Shown piece after piece: positions 9,446-18,900 of a stretch of 55,840 bases of DNA. The stretch is taken from positions 1-55,840 of the forward strand of contig NZ_JADKPO010000029.1 in NCBI RefSeq assembly GCF_015352445.1, given 5' to 3'. Below the pieces are notes generated by a model. It searched no databases. It saw only the letters and a program-made list of their open reading frames with translations, and had not been told where the DNA came from. The translations under genes and the position numbers were made by a program. The stretch's first letter is position 1; each line of letters opens with the position of its first letter. This DNA is from Nocardioides agariphilus. Lineage in GTDB: Bacteria > Actinomycetota > Actinomycetes > Propionibacteriales > Nocardioidaceae.

Positions 9446-11593
9446 TCAGCGGGCGGCGTCACCGTCGTAGGTGACCTGGCTGAAGGTGGCTGGGGCGAGC
9501 AGGTTCGCGACACCGAAGGAACCGATGGCCCAGGCCGTGCTGCTCAGGTCGGTCCAGTTGACGTACGGCGCGGCACGATCGCCGACGTACACCTGGAAGT
9601 TGGCCCCCGTCTTGAGAACGCGAAGCCGCACCGGTCCCGCGGCCGGGTTGGTGCCTGTGGCCACGTCGAGGACGATCTGACCGCTGCCGGCCTTGTAGAT
9701 GCCCACGTGGCCGTTGGCTCGCAAGAAGACCAGGTAGCCGCCCCTGCTCCACGAACCGGAGCCGGTGTGGTCGGCCAGCGCGATGCCGGCCCACGCGGAC
9801 GGGTTCGGAGAGGGGCCGCCGTTGCCGACCTCGACCATCGCCGAGTAGGTGCCGTCGCCGAGCTGGGTGAGAACCGGCGCGATCAGATCCTGGTCCGTCT
9901 GCAGGTTCAGCTGCCCGCTCGAGGTGCCGTTGCTCAAGAACGTCGTTGTCGCAGCCTGCCCGTACGCCCAGGCGCCCTCACGGGTGCCCCAGTCGGACAG
10001 CTGGGACTTCCCCGGCACGTTGTCGCCGATCTGGAGGTTGCTGAAGACCGCGGCGCTCTGCCAGGTGACCAGGCCGACGTACCCACCCAGGAACGGGTCC
10101 TCCGCATCAGTGACGGCCACGCCCAGACGCGGTGCGCCATCGATGAAGGCCTTGATGTTGCCGCCTGACTGGACGACGCGGAGGTTGAAGGGCGTCATGC
10201 CGTATGCGGTCTGGATGGTCGTGCAGCCCAGGGTGCCGAAGCCGGCTTTCACCACGCACAGCTTCGGGTCGGTGTCCTTGCTCTCCACATAGGCGACGTA
10301 GCCCGACTCGTCGAGGGTGTCGTCGACGTTGGCCTTGCCGAAGTGGATGCCGGCATAGCCACCGGGCGGGAGATAGGGGTCGATGTGCAGCGAGAAGGTG
10401 CTCGATGAGCTGGCGACGCGGCCGGCGAGACTGGCCTCGGCGTAGGCCGTGCGGTCGTCCTGGCGGAAGCCGTCGGCCTGGTTGAGCCACTGGCCGGAGT
10501 TTCGCCGCCAGTTGGCCGTGTTGCTCCCGGTCAGCGGTTCGACGATGGATCCCGTTGTGCGCAGGAGCTGTCGCGTGTTGCTCCACCTGACGTCGGCGCT
10601 ACCGCAGGCGGTGGTGTGGGAGTAGACGATGGCGGTCGGGGTCTTGAGCGGGATGGCACCCGTCGGCGTGCCCAGGAACGCAGGGCTGCGAGCCCCCGGG
10701 TGGTAGTCGCCGCGGGTGATCGTGGACTTGGCGAAGGTGAGCCCGTCATCGCCGGACTCGTAGAGCTGGAGCGCCGAGCGCGGGTAGGCCTGGTCGGTGG
10801 TGACGGCCACGAAGCGATTGGTAGTGATGTCGTACTTGACGTCCGTGTCGGCCGGCCAGGCCGCCCCCACGCAGTCGAGTCCGGGGTTGACCTCTGGGTG
10901 CTCGATGACAGGCTCGTCCTCACGGGTCATCGAAGACGGCCAGTTGGCCGCGCTTCCTGGACTCCAGGCCAGGCGCGTCTGGATCGTCCCGTCGGGTAGC
11001 CGGACGTTGTAGTAGAGGCGGACCTGCCCGTCGAAGAGCACCAGGGACGGGCCCGAGGCACTCGGCGTCCAGGCGGTCACGGGGAACGGGTCCTGGCTCC
11101 AGCCCTGGCCGTCCCACATCACCCATGGTTCGGTCGCGCTCTGACGTCTGGCCACGAAGACCTGCCGGGTGCCCCCGTTGTCGGTGCCGGTGTAGGCCAG
11201 GTAGGTGAAGCCTCCAAGCTCGAGAACTGCCGGGTCGCACACTCCGGCCGCGTCGCGCTCGCCGGGGGTGCCGGTGAGCACCAGGCTCTCCGGACTCCAC
11301 GTCGTCCCCCCGTCACTCGAATGCGTGAGCCGGATGACGGGGTGAGGGTCGGTCAGTGCGCGCGGCCCGCAGTTGTACTGGTCGACGGCGGTGAACGACG
11401 AGCTGACCAACGCGGCGCCGATGCGGTAGTCGCTCGGCCCGGTGTGGGTGTAGAGGTCGTGCCCCGTCGTGGGCTCGACGACGAAGCTCACCCGTGCCAC
11501 CGGCAGGGGTTGAGCTGCGCTGGGTCCAGCTGGTACGACGGCCAGCGCCGTCGAGACCGAGAGCAGGACCGCGGGCAGGAGGACGCGCTTCAT
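9446..11593 (-). CDS. secreted beta-propeller/concanavalin-like protein, paralogue 1
   Basis: A 715-residue exported protein. The Sec signal peptide is MKRVLLPAVLLSVSTALAVV...SAAQ. Residues about 35-370 resemble a GH43/GH32-type five-bladed propeller (AGVCDPAVLELGGFTYLAYTG, SGPSLVLFDGQVRLYYN, DTDVKYDITTNRFVAV). Two LamG/DUF1080-like jelly-roll domains follow (about 390-545 and 560-715; each has a GxYxGxH/WAGIxL core). Together these suggest a carbohydrate-active or carbohydrate-binding protein; no catalytic residues could be assigned with confidence. Two paralogues, at 13470 and 24601, share the whole architecture. The ribosome binding site CGGAAGG precedes the ATG. Confidence 0.75.
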   Translation of the reverse strand: MKRVLLPAVLLSVSTALAVVPAGPSAAQPLPVARVSFVVEPTTGHDLYTHTGPSDYRIGAALVSSSFTAVDQYNCGPRALTDPHPVIRLTHSSDGGTTWSPESLVLTGTPGERDAAGVCDPAVLELGGFTYLAYTGTDNGGTRQVFVARRQSATEPWVMWDGQGWSQDPFPVTAWTPSASGPSLVLFDGQVRLYYNVRLPDGTIQTRLAWSPGSAANWPSSMTREDEPVIEHPEVNPGLDCVGAAWPADTDVKYDITTNRFVAVTTDQAYPRSALQLYESGDDGLTFAKSTITRGDYHPGARSPAFLGTPTGAIPLKTPTAIVYSHTTACGSADVRWSNTRQLLRTTGSIVEPLTGSNTANWRRNSGQWLNQADGFRQDDRTAYAEASLAGRVASSSSTFSLHIDPYLPPGGYAGIHFGKANVDDTLDESGYVAYVESKDTDPKLCVVKAGFGTLGCTTIQTAYGMTPFNLRVVQSGGNIKAFIDGAPRLGVAVTDAEDPFLGGYVGLVTWQSAAVFSNLQIGDNVPGKSQLSDWGTREGAWAYGQAATTTFLSNGTSSGQLNLQTDQDLIAPVLTQLGDGTYSAMVEVGNGGPSPNPSAWAGIALADHTGSGSWSRGGYLVFLRANGHVGIYKAGSGQIVLDVATGTNPAAGPVRLRVLKTGANFQVYVGDRAAPYVNWTDLSSTAWAIGSFGVANLLAPATFSQVTYDGDAAR

Positions 11594-11655
11594 GGATGGC
11601 CCTTCCGAGGGTGGGCGGCGACACCGGATGGCCGATGCCGGTGGGGGTGGGAGGC

Positions 11656-11683
11656 GGCTCGACGTCTGAGACGCGGCGGAGCC
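11656..11683 (-). promoter_or_regulatory. 5'-terminal mRNA hairpin, leader of paralogue 1
   Basis: On the minus strand GGCTC...GAGCC closes a 28-nt hairpin with the inner conserved GGCTCCGCCGC. An equally long hairpin with the same arms is present at 15657-15684 in front of paralogue 2. It begins about where transcription from the promoter at 11694-11723 should start. An RNA-level control or stability element is inferred. Confidence 0.5.
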
Positions 11684-11693
11684 GAACGCGTCA

Positions 11694-11723
11694 AGCACAC
11701 CGGGTCGAAGCGCTGACCGTCAA
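11694..11723 (-). promoter_or_regulatory. putative promoter of secreted-protein paralogue 1
   Basis: Reading on the minus strand, TTGACG is followed after exactly 18 bp by TGTGCT. The same two hexamers with the same spacing lie at 15694-15723 upstream of paralogue 2, while the 18-bp spacers differ. The rest of the 11594-11850 gap holds no gene. Confidence 0.5.
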
Positions 11724-11850
11724 CGCTCCTACGAACAGATTCGCTCGGACTCCCGACCGCCAAGCAAAGAGTTCCTGTGTGTCGACTGGGCGATCACTGG
11801 TCTCGGGGCAAGCACGTCGCCCGTCCCTCGACCTGCGGGCGGTCGCCGGG

Positions 11851-12627
11851 TCAGGCGAGGTCGACGACGACAGGGGCGTGGTCGGAGGCGCCCTTGCCGG
11901 CTCGCTCGTCCTTGTCGATGAAGGCGCCCGTGACGCGGGCCGCGAGGCCGGGGGAGCCGAGGACGAAGTCGATGCGCATGCCGCGGTTGCGCTCCCAGCG
12001 CTGCCGGAAGTAGTCCCAGTAGGTGAAGACGTCCGGGCCGGGTGCGTGTGGCCGCACCACATCGGTCCAGCCGTCGTCGAGGAAGGCCCGGAACGCGGCG
12101 CGCTCCGGTGGGGTGACGTGGGTGTCGTTGGCGTAGGCCGCCATGTCGAAGACGTCCTCGTCGAACGGGGCGATGTTCCAGTCGCCGACCAGGGCCACGT
12201 CGTGGTCCCGCCAGGTCTCGGCCGTCGCACGCAGACGGGCCAGCCAGTCGAGCTTGTAGTGGTAGTGAGGGTCGTCGACCTTGCGGCCGTTGGGCACGTA
12301 GAGCGACCAGACCCGGACGCCACCGCAGGTCGCGCCGATGGCTCGGGACTCGACGCCGGCCGGCTCACCCCAGGACGGCTGACCATCGAACCCGACCTCG
12401 ACGTCCTCGATGCCGACGCGGCTGAGGATCGCGACGCCGTTCCACTGGTTGACGCCGGCCACGGCTGCCTCATAGCCGAGCGCCTGGAGACCCATCAACG
12501 GGAGCTGGTCCTCGCGCGCCTTGGTCTCCTGGAGCGCGAGCACGTCGATGTCGTGACGTTGCAGGAGCGCCTCGACCCGGTCGATCCGCGAGCGCAGGGA
12601 GTTGACGTTCCAGGTGGCGATCCGCAC
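11851..12627 (-). CDS. xth: exodeoxyribonuclease III (AP endonuclease family)
   Basis: A 258-residue Mg2+-dependent exonuclease/phosphatase-fold enzyme that cleaves abasic sites and trims 3' ends in base-excision repair. All family motifs are visible: ATWNVNSLRSRI, LALQETKA (metal Glu), YVPNGRK, VGDWNIAP (catalytic Asp/Asn), a WERNRGMRIDFVLGSP segment and the terminal SDHAPVVVDL with the catalytic Asp-His. The GTG at 12627 (VRIATWN) is the start that puts the first beta strand at the N-terminus. It is divergent from the CDP-alcohol phosphatidyltransferase gene. Confidence 0.95.
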   Translation of the reverse strand: MRIATWNVNSLRSRIDRVEALLQRHDIDVLALQETKAREDQLPLMGLQALGYEAAVAGVNQWNGVAILSRVGIEDVEVGFDGQPSWGEPAGVESRAIGATCGGVRVWSLYVPNGRKVDDPHYHYKLDWLARLRATAETWRDHDVALVGDWNIAPFDEDVFDMAAYANDTHVTPPERAAFRAFLDDGWTDVVRPHAPGPDVFTYWDYFRQRWERNRGMRIDFVLGSPGLAARVTGAFIDKDERAGKGASDHAPVVVDLA

Positions 12628-12714
12628 GAGGTAGACCCTAGTGAGAGCCCTGGTCGACTGACGGGTTCGGCTCAATGAGCCGACCGCCGCCCGGCGGGCC
12701 CTAGGGTGGTCGTC

Positions 12715-13437
12715 ATGGCCACCTTGGGCGCCCGGGCGGCGGCCGCGGCCGTCCACGTCTTCACCGCGACGGGTGCGGTGCTCGCGCTGCTGATGGTGCA
12801 CTTCTCCTACCGTCACGAGGTCGAGACGGTGCTGTGGCTGTTCTTGGTGGCCATGGTGATCGACGGCACCGACGGCATGCTGGCCCGGCGCTTCCGGGTC
12901 AAGGCGGTGCTGCCGGGCTTCGACGGTGCTCTCCTCGACAACATCGTCGACTACATGACCTACGCACTTGCGCCGATGGCGCTGCTGTGGGCCAACGGCT
13001 ACCTACCCGACGGCGCTGCCGGCGGGGTCGTGGCGTCGATCCCGCTGCTTGCCTCGACGTACCAGTTCTGCCGGGCCGACGCGAAGACCGACGACCACTT
13101 CTTCCTCGGCTTCCCGTCGTACTGGAACATCGTGGCCTTCTACGCGATCGTCTGGGAGCTGTCGAGCACGGCGACCACGGTGCTGCTCCTCGGCTTGACC
13201 GTGCTCGTGTTCGTGCCGATCAAGTACCTCTACCCCTCGCGCACCGAGAAGCTCTGGTACGCCAACATGACGCTCTCCGGGGTCTGGCTGCTGCTCTTCG
13301 CCGTGATCACCGCCCAGCTGCCCGACCCGTCCGAGGTGCTGGTAGCCCTCTCGCTGGCGTACGTCGTGTACTACGTCGCTGTCAGCCTCTGGCTCACCTT
13401 CGCCAACCCTCGCCGTCGCGCGGCGATGTCGTCCTAG
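12715..13437 (+). CDS. pcs: CDP-alcohol phosphatidyltransferase, phosphatidylcholine-synthase type
   Basis: A 240-residue integral membrane enzyme. The catalytic CDP-alcohol phosphatidyltransferase motif is complete, from DGTDGMLARR through VLPGFDGALLDNIVDY. The sequence that follows (YMTYALAPMALL, later PSYWNIVAFY and VFVPIKYLYPSRT) matches the phosphatidylcholine synthase branch, which condenses choline with CDP-diacylglycerol. The Pcs substrate is inferred from these branch-specific segments; other CDP-alcohol transferases share the core motif. The ATG at 12715 lies 9 bp inside a longer open frame that could start at GTG 12706. Confidence 0.8.
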   Translation: MATLGARAAAAAVHVFTATGAVLALLMVHFSYRHEVETVLWLFLVAMVIDGTDGMLARRFRVKAVLPGFDGALLDNIVDYMTYALAPMALLWANGYLPDGAAGGVVASIPLLASTYQFCRADAKTDDHFFLGFPSYWNIVAFYAIVWELSSTATTVLLLGLTVLVFVPIKYLYPSRTEKLWYANMTLSGVWLLLFAVITAQLPDPSEVLVALSLAYVVYYVAVSLWLTFANPRRRAAMSS

Positions 13438-13469
13438 GACGATTACCCGGGTCGTCGGGGGGACGTGGC

Positions 13470-15539
13470 TCAGCGAGACTGGTCGCCGTTCCACGTGACG
13501 CCTGTGAAGGTGGCGCCACCGGTGGTGTAGTTGGCCAGGCCGAAGCCGCCGATCCCCCAGGCAGAGCTGCTGTGGTCGGTCCAGTTGATGAAGGGGCTGT
13601 CCGAGCTGCCGACGTACACCTGGAGGTTGGCCCCGGTCTTGAGGACCCGCAGTCGCACCGGAGCGGCGGTGGGGTTCCGGCCCGTGGGGGTGTCGGCGAC
13701 GACCTGCCCGACGCCGGCCTGGTAGATGCCCAGGTTGCCGTTCTTGCGGAGGAACACGGTGTAACCGCCGGTCGACCACGCGCCCGTCATGTCCGGGTTG
13801 GTGAGGTTGAGTCCTGCCCACGCGGTCTGTGTCCCACCCGGCGGCAGGCTGACGGTGGCGGCGTAGGTGCCATCACCCAACCGCGTCGGCAAGGTGGCGT
13901 CTCCGTTGACGAGGTCTTGCAGGTTCGTCTGCCCGGAGGTCGCGACGTTGGTCGCCGTGCCACTCGCGATGTTCCAGGACCCGCTGCTGGTCGACCAGTC
14001 GCCGGACTGGGACGATGCCGGCACGTTGTCCCAGGCCGAGAGACCCGAGTACTGCCCCGACACGCTGTGGGTCGCAAAGGAGATGAAGCCTCCGAGGTAC
14101 GGGTCGTCGGCGTCGGTCGTCGACACACCGTGCGAGACGTCACCGTTCAAGAACGCGCTGATGTTGCCGTTGGACTGGACGATCCGCAGGTTGACCCACT
14201 TGAGCACGTCGAGCTGGTCGAACTGGTCGTAGATGCGACCGCAGGCAAGGTCCCCGAAGCCCACTTTCACCAGGCACAGCTGCTTGAGTCGGTAGGTGAA
14301 CGTGCGGAAGATGCGCAGGCGGGCGACGTAGCCGGAGTCGTTGACGGTGTCGCCCGGGTGGACCTTGCCGAAGTGCACCCCGATCCAGCTGTCCACGGTG
14401 TTGTCGTCGAACTTGATGTTGACCGAGATGGTGCTCGAGCCTCCGACAAGCGCGCCATCGATCTGTCCGCTGACCGCACCCGTGGGCAGGAGGGCCTGGG
14501 TGGTTCCGCTCCAGCGCACGCTGGACTGCCCGCAGGTCGACGAGTAGGCGTAGGCGATCCCGGTCGGCGCCCCGACCCGGATGGTGCCGGTGGCATCGGC
14601 CAGCAGCCCAGGGGTGCGCGCTCCCTGGTGGTAGTCACCCCGGGTGATGACCGACTTCGTGAACTTCAAGCCGTCCGCGGAGTCGTAGGCCTGCAGGACC
14701 GAGTGGGGGTACTCCTGGTCGGTGGTCAGTGCGACGTACCGGCTCGTCTTCGCGTCGTACTTCACGTCGGTGTCTGCCGGCCAGCGGTTGCCGACGCAGT
14801 CGAGGCCGGGGTAGGACTCAGGGTGCTCGATGGCGACGACCGGCTGTCGCAGCCGGAGGAACCAGGTGTCCTGGTCGCTGGGCTGGGTGCCGATCACGCT
14901 GGTGGACAGCAGCGTCTGGTACGTCGCACCGCCGACGCGCGTGTTGAAGAACAGGTATGCCGTGTTGTCGCGCACGACCAGGGACGGACCCGAGGCGCTG
15001 GCATTCGGGTCGCCGAAGCGAGCGATCGGCTGGGGTGTTCCGGTGCCCCACGACGTCCCGCCCCACTTCGCGTACGGCCCCTCGATGCTCGAGCTGCGCG
15101 CGACGAACACCTGGCGGTCGCTTCCCGAGACGCCGGTGTAGGTCAGGTAGTAGTAGGCCCCGATCTTGGCGACGGAGGGGTCGCAGACCCCACTGGAGTC
15201 CGGTCCCGTGGTCTCAGGTAGGAGCGCCTTGTTCTCACCCAGCACCACGCGCCCGCCGTTGGGGGCTTCGCCGGTCGGCGCTGCCCAGATCAGGTCGGGG
15301 CCGCCAGGTTCGTCAGGACCGCACGTGAGCACCCAGGTCCTCGCCCCGCTGATCACCGGGTCCGGGGAAACGCGATAACCGGCGACCTTGGCCGGTGTGT
15401 AGAGGTCCGACCCAGCGAGCGGTTCGATCACGACCTCGTCGCGTGAGACCGGTGTCGGCTGGGCCTGTGCGGGGGAAGCGGCGATCGTCGTCGAGACGAG
15501 CAGGAGGCATGCGGTGGCTGTGAGCGCGAGGCGTCTCAT
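13470..15539 (-). CDS. secreted beta-propeller/concanavalin-like protein, paralogue 2
   Basis: A 689-residue exported protein with signal peptide MRRLALTATACLLLVSTTIAASPAQA. The N-terminal propeller repeats paralogue 1 motifs (SSGVCDPSVAKIGAYYYLTYTG, ASGPSLVVRDNTAYLFFNTR, DTDVKYDAKTSRYVALTTDQ, VITRGDYHQGARTP). Two LamG-like domains follow, the second ending VTWNGDQSR. In the propeller and the last 150 residues it is clearly closer to paralogue 1 than to paralogue 3. Paralogues 1 and 2 are separated only by xth and pcs and share promoter and leader elements, so they probably arose by local duplication and respond to the same signal. A polysaccharide substrate is inferred, not shown. Confidence 0.75.
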   Translation of the reverse strand: MRRLALTATACLLLVSTTIAASPAQAQPTPVSRDEVVIEPLAGSDLYTPAKVAGYRVSPDPVISGARTWVLTCGPDEPGGPDLIWAAPTGEAPNGGRVVLGENKALLPETTGPDSSGVCDPSVAKIGAYYYLTYTGVSGSDRQVFVARSSSIEGPYAKWGGTSWGTGTPQPIARFGDPNASASGPSLVVRDNTAYLFFNTRVGGATYQTLLSTSVIGTQPSDQDTWFLRLRQPVVAIEHPESYPGLDCVGNRWPADTDVKYDAKTSRYVALTTDQEYPHSVLQAYDSADGLKFTKSVITRGDYHQGARTPGLLADATGTIRVGAPTGIAYAYSSTCGQSSVRWSGTTQALLPTGAVSGQIDGALVGGSSTISVNIKFDDNTVDSWIGVHFGKVHPGDTVNDSGYVARLRIFRTFTYRLKQLCLVKVGFGDLACGRIYDQFDQLDVLKWVNLRIVQSNGNISAFLNGDVSHGVSTTDADDPYLGGFISFATHSVSGQYSGLSAWDNVPASSQSGDWSTSSGSWNIASGTATNVATSGQTNLQDLVNGDATLPTRLGDGTYAATVSLPPGGTQTAWAGLNLTNPDMTGAWSTGGYTVFLRKNGNLGIYQAGVGQVVADTPTGRNPTAAPVRLRVLKTGANLQVYVGSSDSPFINWTDHSSSAWGIGGFGLANYTTGGATFTGVTWNGDQSR

Positions 15540-15656
15540 GGTGACCTTCCGAGGATGTGCTGGCGCACCGGCCAGGTGATGTCAGCGGCGCCGGTGCCTA
15601 GGGATGGAGCGCGCTGGCGTATGGACAGGACGAAGCTGCCGGGGGGAGTGGCCCGT

Positions 15657-15684
15657 GGCTCGACGCGTGGGGGGCGGCGGAGCC
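15657..15684 (-). promoter_or_regulatory. 5'-terminal mRNA hairpin, leader of paralogue 2
   Basis: This is the same GGCTCCGCCGC...GAGCC 28-nt hairpin as at 11656-11683, in the same place relative to its upstream promoter (9 versus 10 nt), although the two leaders downstream differ in length and sequence. Confidence 0.5.
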
Positions 15685-15693
15685 TCGGGGACC

Positions 15694-15723
15694 AGCACAC
15701 CTGGCGGGTCCGACGTGCGTCAA
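15694..15723 (-). promoter_or_regulatory. putative promoter of secreted-protein paralogue 2
   Basis: On the minus strand TTGACG, an 18-bp spacer and TGTGCT match the arrangement at 11694-11723. The remaining intergenic DNA up to 15960 must also hold the divergent promoter of the 1359-residue protein. I see only an AGGAG at 15951 in front of its ATG and no other recognisable element. Confidence 0.5.
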
Positions 15724-15960
15724 CACGCCCAACCCCCAGAGAAACAAGGGCTTGCGGGCCGGAGGAATCAAAGGTCTTCAACGTTGTCGCGTGCGATCCG
15801 TCCAGCACGAACCCGCCCCGCCACCAGTTGGGGCGCTCATCGCAGTCCGCCTGGTGCTCTGCGGCAGGAGGGCAACCGTTGCTGGCGGCGCAAGGTCTTG
15901 AGGCCGTTCGAAAGGATTGCTGGGATGCCTCGGACGCAATCCCGAACCCGAGGAGCTTCG

Positions 15961-18900
15961 ATGACCGACCTCCAGCTGCGCCCAGCAGGGCACGCTCATG
16001 ACGAGGGCTCACGACAGACCGAAGGCCCGAGTCCGGAGGACCTCCTGGTCCTCGCGGCCAACGAACGGCCGGCCACGATGTCTGCGATCAGCAGCCTGGC
16101 CGAAGACACCGTCTTCGCGGCCGGTATCGACGCGTCCGGCAAGCCCGGCAGCCTGGCGCTCTTCGGCAGCCCGCTGAGCGGCGGCGTACCCGAGCTTCTC
16201 TACGTGGACCCCGACGGCATGCTCATGTACGCCTGGCGCCCGGTCGGGGGCAGTGACACGTCCGAGCACGGCGACCGCGGATGGCGTCGCGACTACGTGG
16301 CCCGGGAGATTCGTGAGGTCAAGACAGTCACGCACCCGAACGGCACGATTTACGCGTTCGCGGTGTCCGCGGTCGACGGCACCTTGAAGGTCTTCGAGCT
16401 GGGAGTCACGGGCGAGGCATGGCCCGACTGGCGCGAGGTGACGATCCCCAGGTGGACCTATCAGAACCCGATCGAGAGCATCCACGTGCAGTACCTCGAT
16501 GACGCGCCCAGGACGCCGGTCGTCTTCGTCACGCTCACGCTGTGGGCGGAGATGTCGATCGTGACGACCATCTTCGGCGGCTGGACCAACCAGGTTCAGC
16601 CCTGGGCGCAGCGGACGAACTACCTCCTGTCGAACTCTGACGCCGCGGAGCTCTTCGCGATCGGGTACGACGACGCGAGCCTGTCGTGGCTGCGCTACTA
16701 CACCGTGAACGATGCCGGCGACCTCTGGCGTACCAGCCATGGCGCCGAGGGAGACAAGGTCCAACAGCTGGCGGACACCGGCTGGCAGTCGGGGATCGCC
16801 GGGTTCGCCGGGCCGACCGGGCTCGGAGCGCTCGGCACCGATGCCCAAGGCAACCTGCTCACCTTCGCGCCGTACGACGACAACAGTGTCAGCGGCTCCG
16901 GCCAGACCAAGAAGCTTCCGCTCGGGGGCGAGTACACGGACCTGACGCGCTGGCAGGACGGCTCCGGCATGCTGCACCTGTACGGCGTGAGCCCGGGCAA
17001 GCAGCTGCACGTGCTGCACCAGGTCGGTTGGGACCCCTTCGACCCAGAGCGCGCGTGCTTCGCACCCACCTGGGACGTCGTCCAGGGCAACGACAAGAAC
17101 AAGACGACCTTCGCGGCCATGCGCCCACTTGTCGGCGACGTGGCCGCCTACGCAGTCGACGGCTATCCGGACCAGATGCCCAACCAGGTCGTGCAGCATG
17201 CAGGCGGCGGGTCCGAGGCCACGGTCATCTACACCCAGCAGGTCGGGACCAGCTACTGGGAGCAGGAGACGATCCGCGTGGAGGCGGTTCCCACAGCGGC
17301 GCCTATCACCCAACACCGCTACCAGTCGCGCGTGCTTGTCCAGGACGGCTACGGCGCCCCGGTTGCCGGCTGCGCCGTTACCGTCACCAGCGACGCACCT
17401 GTCGACCTCGACATCGCCGGGCGGGGATACCGGATCCGCCCGAACCTGCCGGCCACGGTCACCACCGACCTGACCGGGACCCTGACTCTGGCAGTGCCTG
17501 CGGTCGGCCTCGCAACCCCGGCCCTGCACCTGTCGGTGGCTGGTGTGGGCAGCTCCTTGACGATCCAGCCGGCGGCCGAGGTGCACAAGTTCCTGGCAGG
17601 GGCGGGCACGCTGCCAGGGCACAGCGGCGGTCTGACCGCGGCAGCCCTGACGGCGGCTCGGACCCCCGACGGGAAGTCCCCGCTGTTCCCCGTGCTGGCT
17701 GGCCCCGCTCCGTCGGAGTCCGACGGTGAGTGGCCACCCACTGCCCAGCAAGTGGTGACCTGGTGCCAAGGCGCGTTCGCGGTCGGCTCGGGGGCCCTGC
17801 TGCCCGTCGGGCTTCGCGACGGCCTCGGTGAGGGGGAGGAGGTGTTGGCGTTCTCCTTGCAGGCTCACGACCCCACGCGTCCGGCCACCCGGGTGTTCAC
17901 CTCGAAGGACGACCTGGCACGGTTCCGCACCGAGCGTGGCGTGACCGAGGACTCCGAGTGGTTCGGGGACCTCGTCGAAGGCCTGCGTGCCTCGGTGCTG
18001 TCGGCCGCAGAGGTCATCGTGGACGTCGTCGACTCACGGCTGTCGGTGCTGGTCGAGCTCGCCAATGGAGCCCAGGTGTGGCTGCAGGCCAGGTGGGACG
18101 ACGTCGTCTCTGCCGCGCATGCGGTCGAGGCCATCCTCAGCGCGCTCGGGGCGAAGATCGCCGACGTCGTCGCCTGGTTGAGCTGGCCGTTCGAGTTCGC
18201 TGACGTCTGGGCGAGCAAGGAGGCGCTGAAGGGCGAGATGGCCAACCTGGTGGCGAACCTCAAGCAGGCGACGACGTGGATGCGAGGGGTGCCCCCCGAC
18301 AGCTGGACAGCACAGGCCCGACAAGCCGTTGACGACTCGCTCGCCTCCATGGGCGAAGTCTTCGGCGAGCAGTACATCTCCCGGTTCGAGTCCGGGGGTC
18401 CCCAGCCCGGGATCGAGATCCCTCTTCCGTCCCTCGGCCTGGACGACTTCCTGCGGAGCTCGACGTGCAACTGGATCAACGACCTGATGCGCCGGGCGAC
18501 CTACGACAACACCACCACGTTCCCTGACAACCCGTTCAGCGCGCTCATCAACGGGATCGAGGCACTCCCGGAGTGGGAGGCATTCGGGCCCGACTTGACG
18601 AAGGTCGTCTCAGACCTGGCCGGCCTGTTCGACTGGTGGAACCCCAACTCGGCCAAGAACATCTTGGTGACGGCGCTCCTGGAAACGCTGGAGAGCCTGT
18701 TGAAGGGCGGAGTCGAACTTGGAGCGGCGGCCCTCCCGCTCATCTTGGACTTCATGGACGATCTGACGGACCGGCTGGTCGCGTGGGGTCAGCAGCCGGT
18801 GGGGTCACCGGAGCTGCAGGCCGTCTACTCCTACATCCAGCAGAAGGCTGGTGTGACGGGCGAGCCTGCGATCTTGACGTTCGCCGACATGGGTGTCCTG

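Noticed and set aside
11594-11720. A known riboswitch class in the leader of paralogue 1
   Set aside because: The shared hairpin is too short for the ligand-binding classes I can recall, and its sequence does not match their cores. It is left as an unassigned structured leader.
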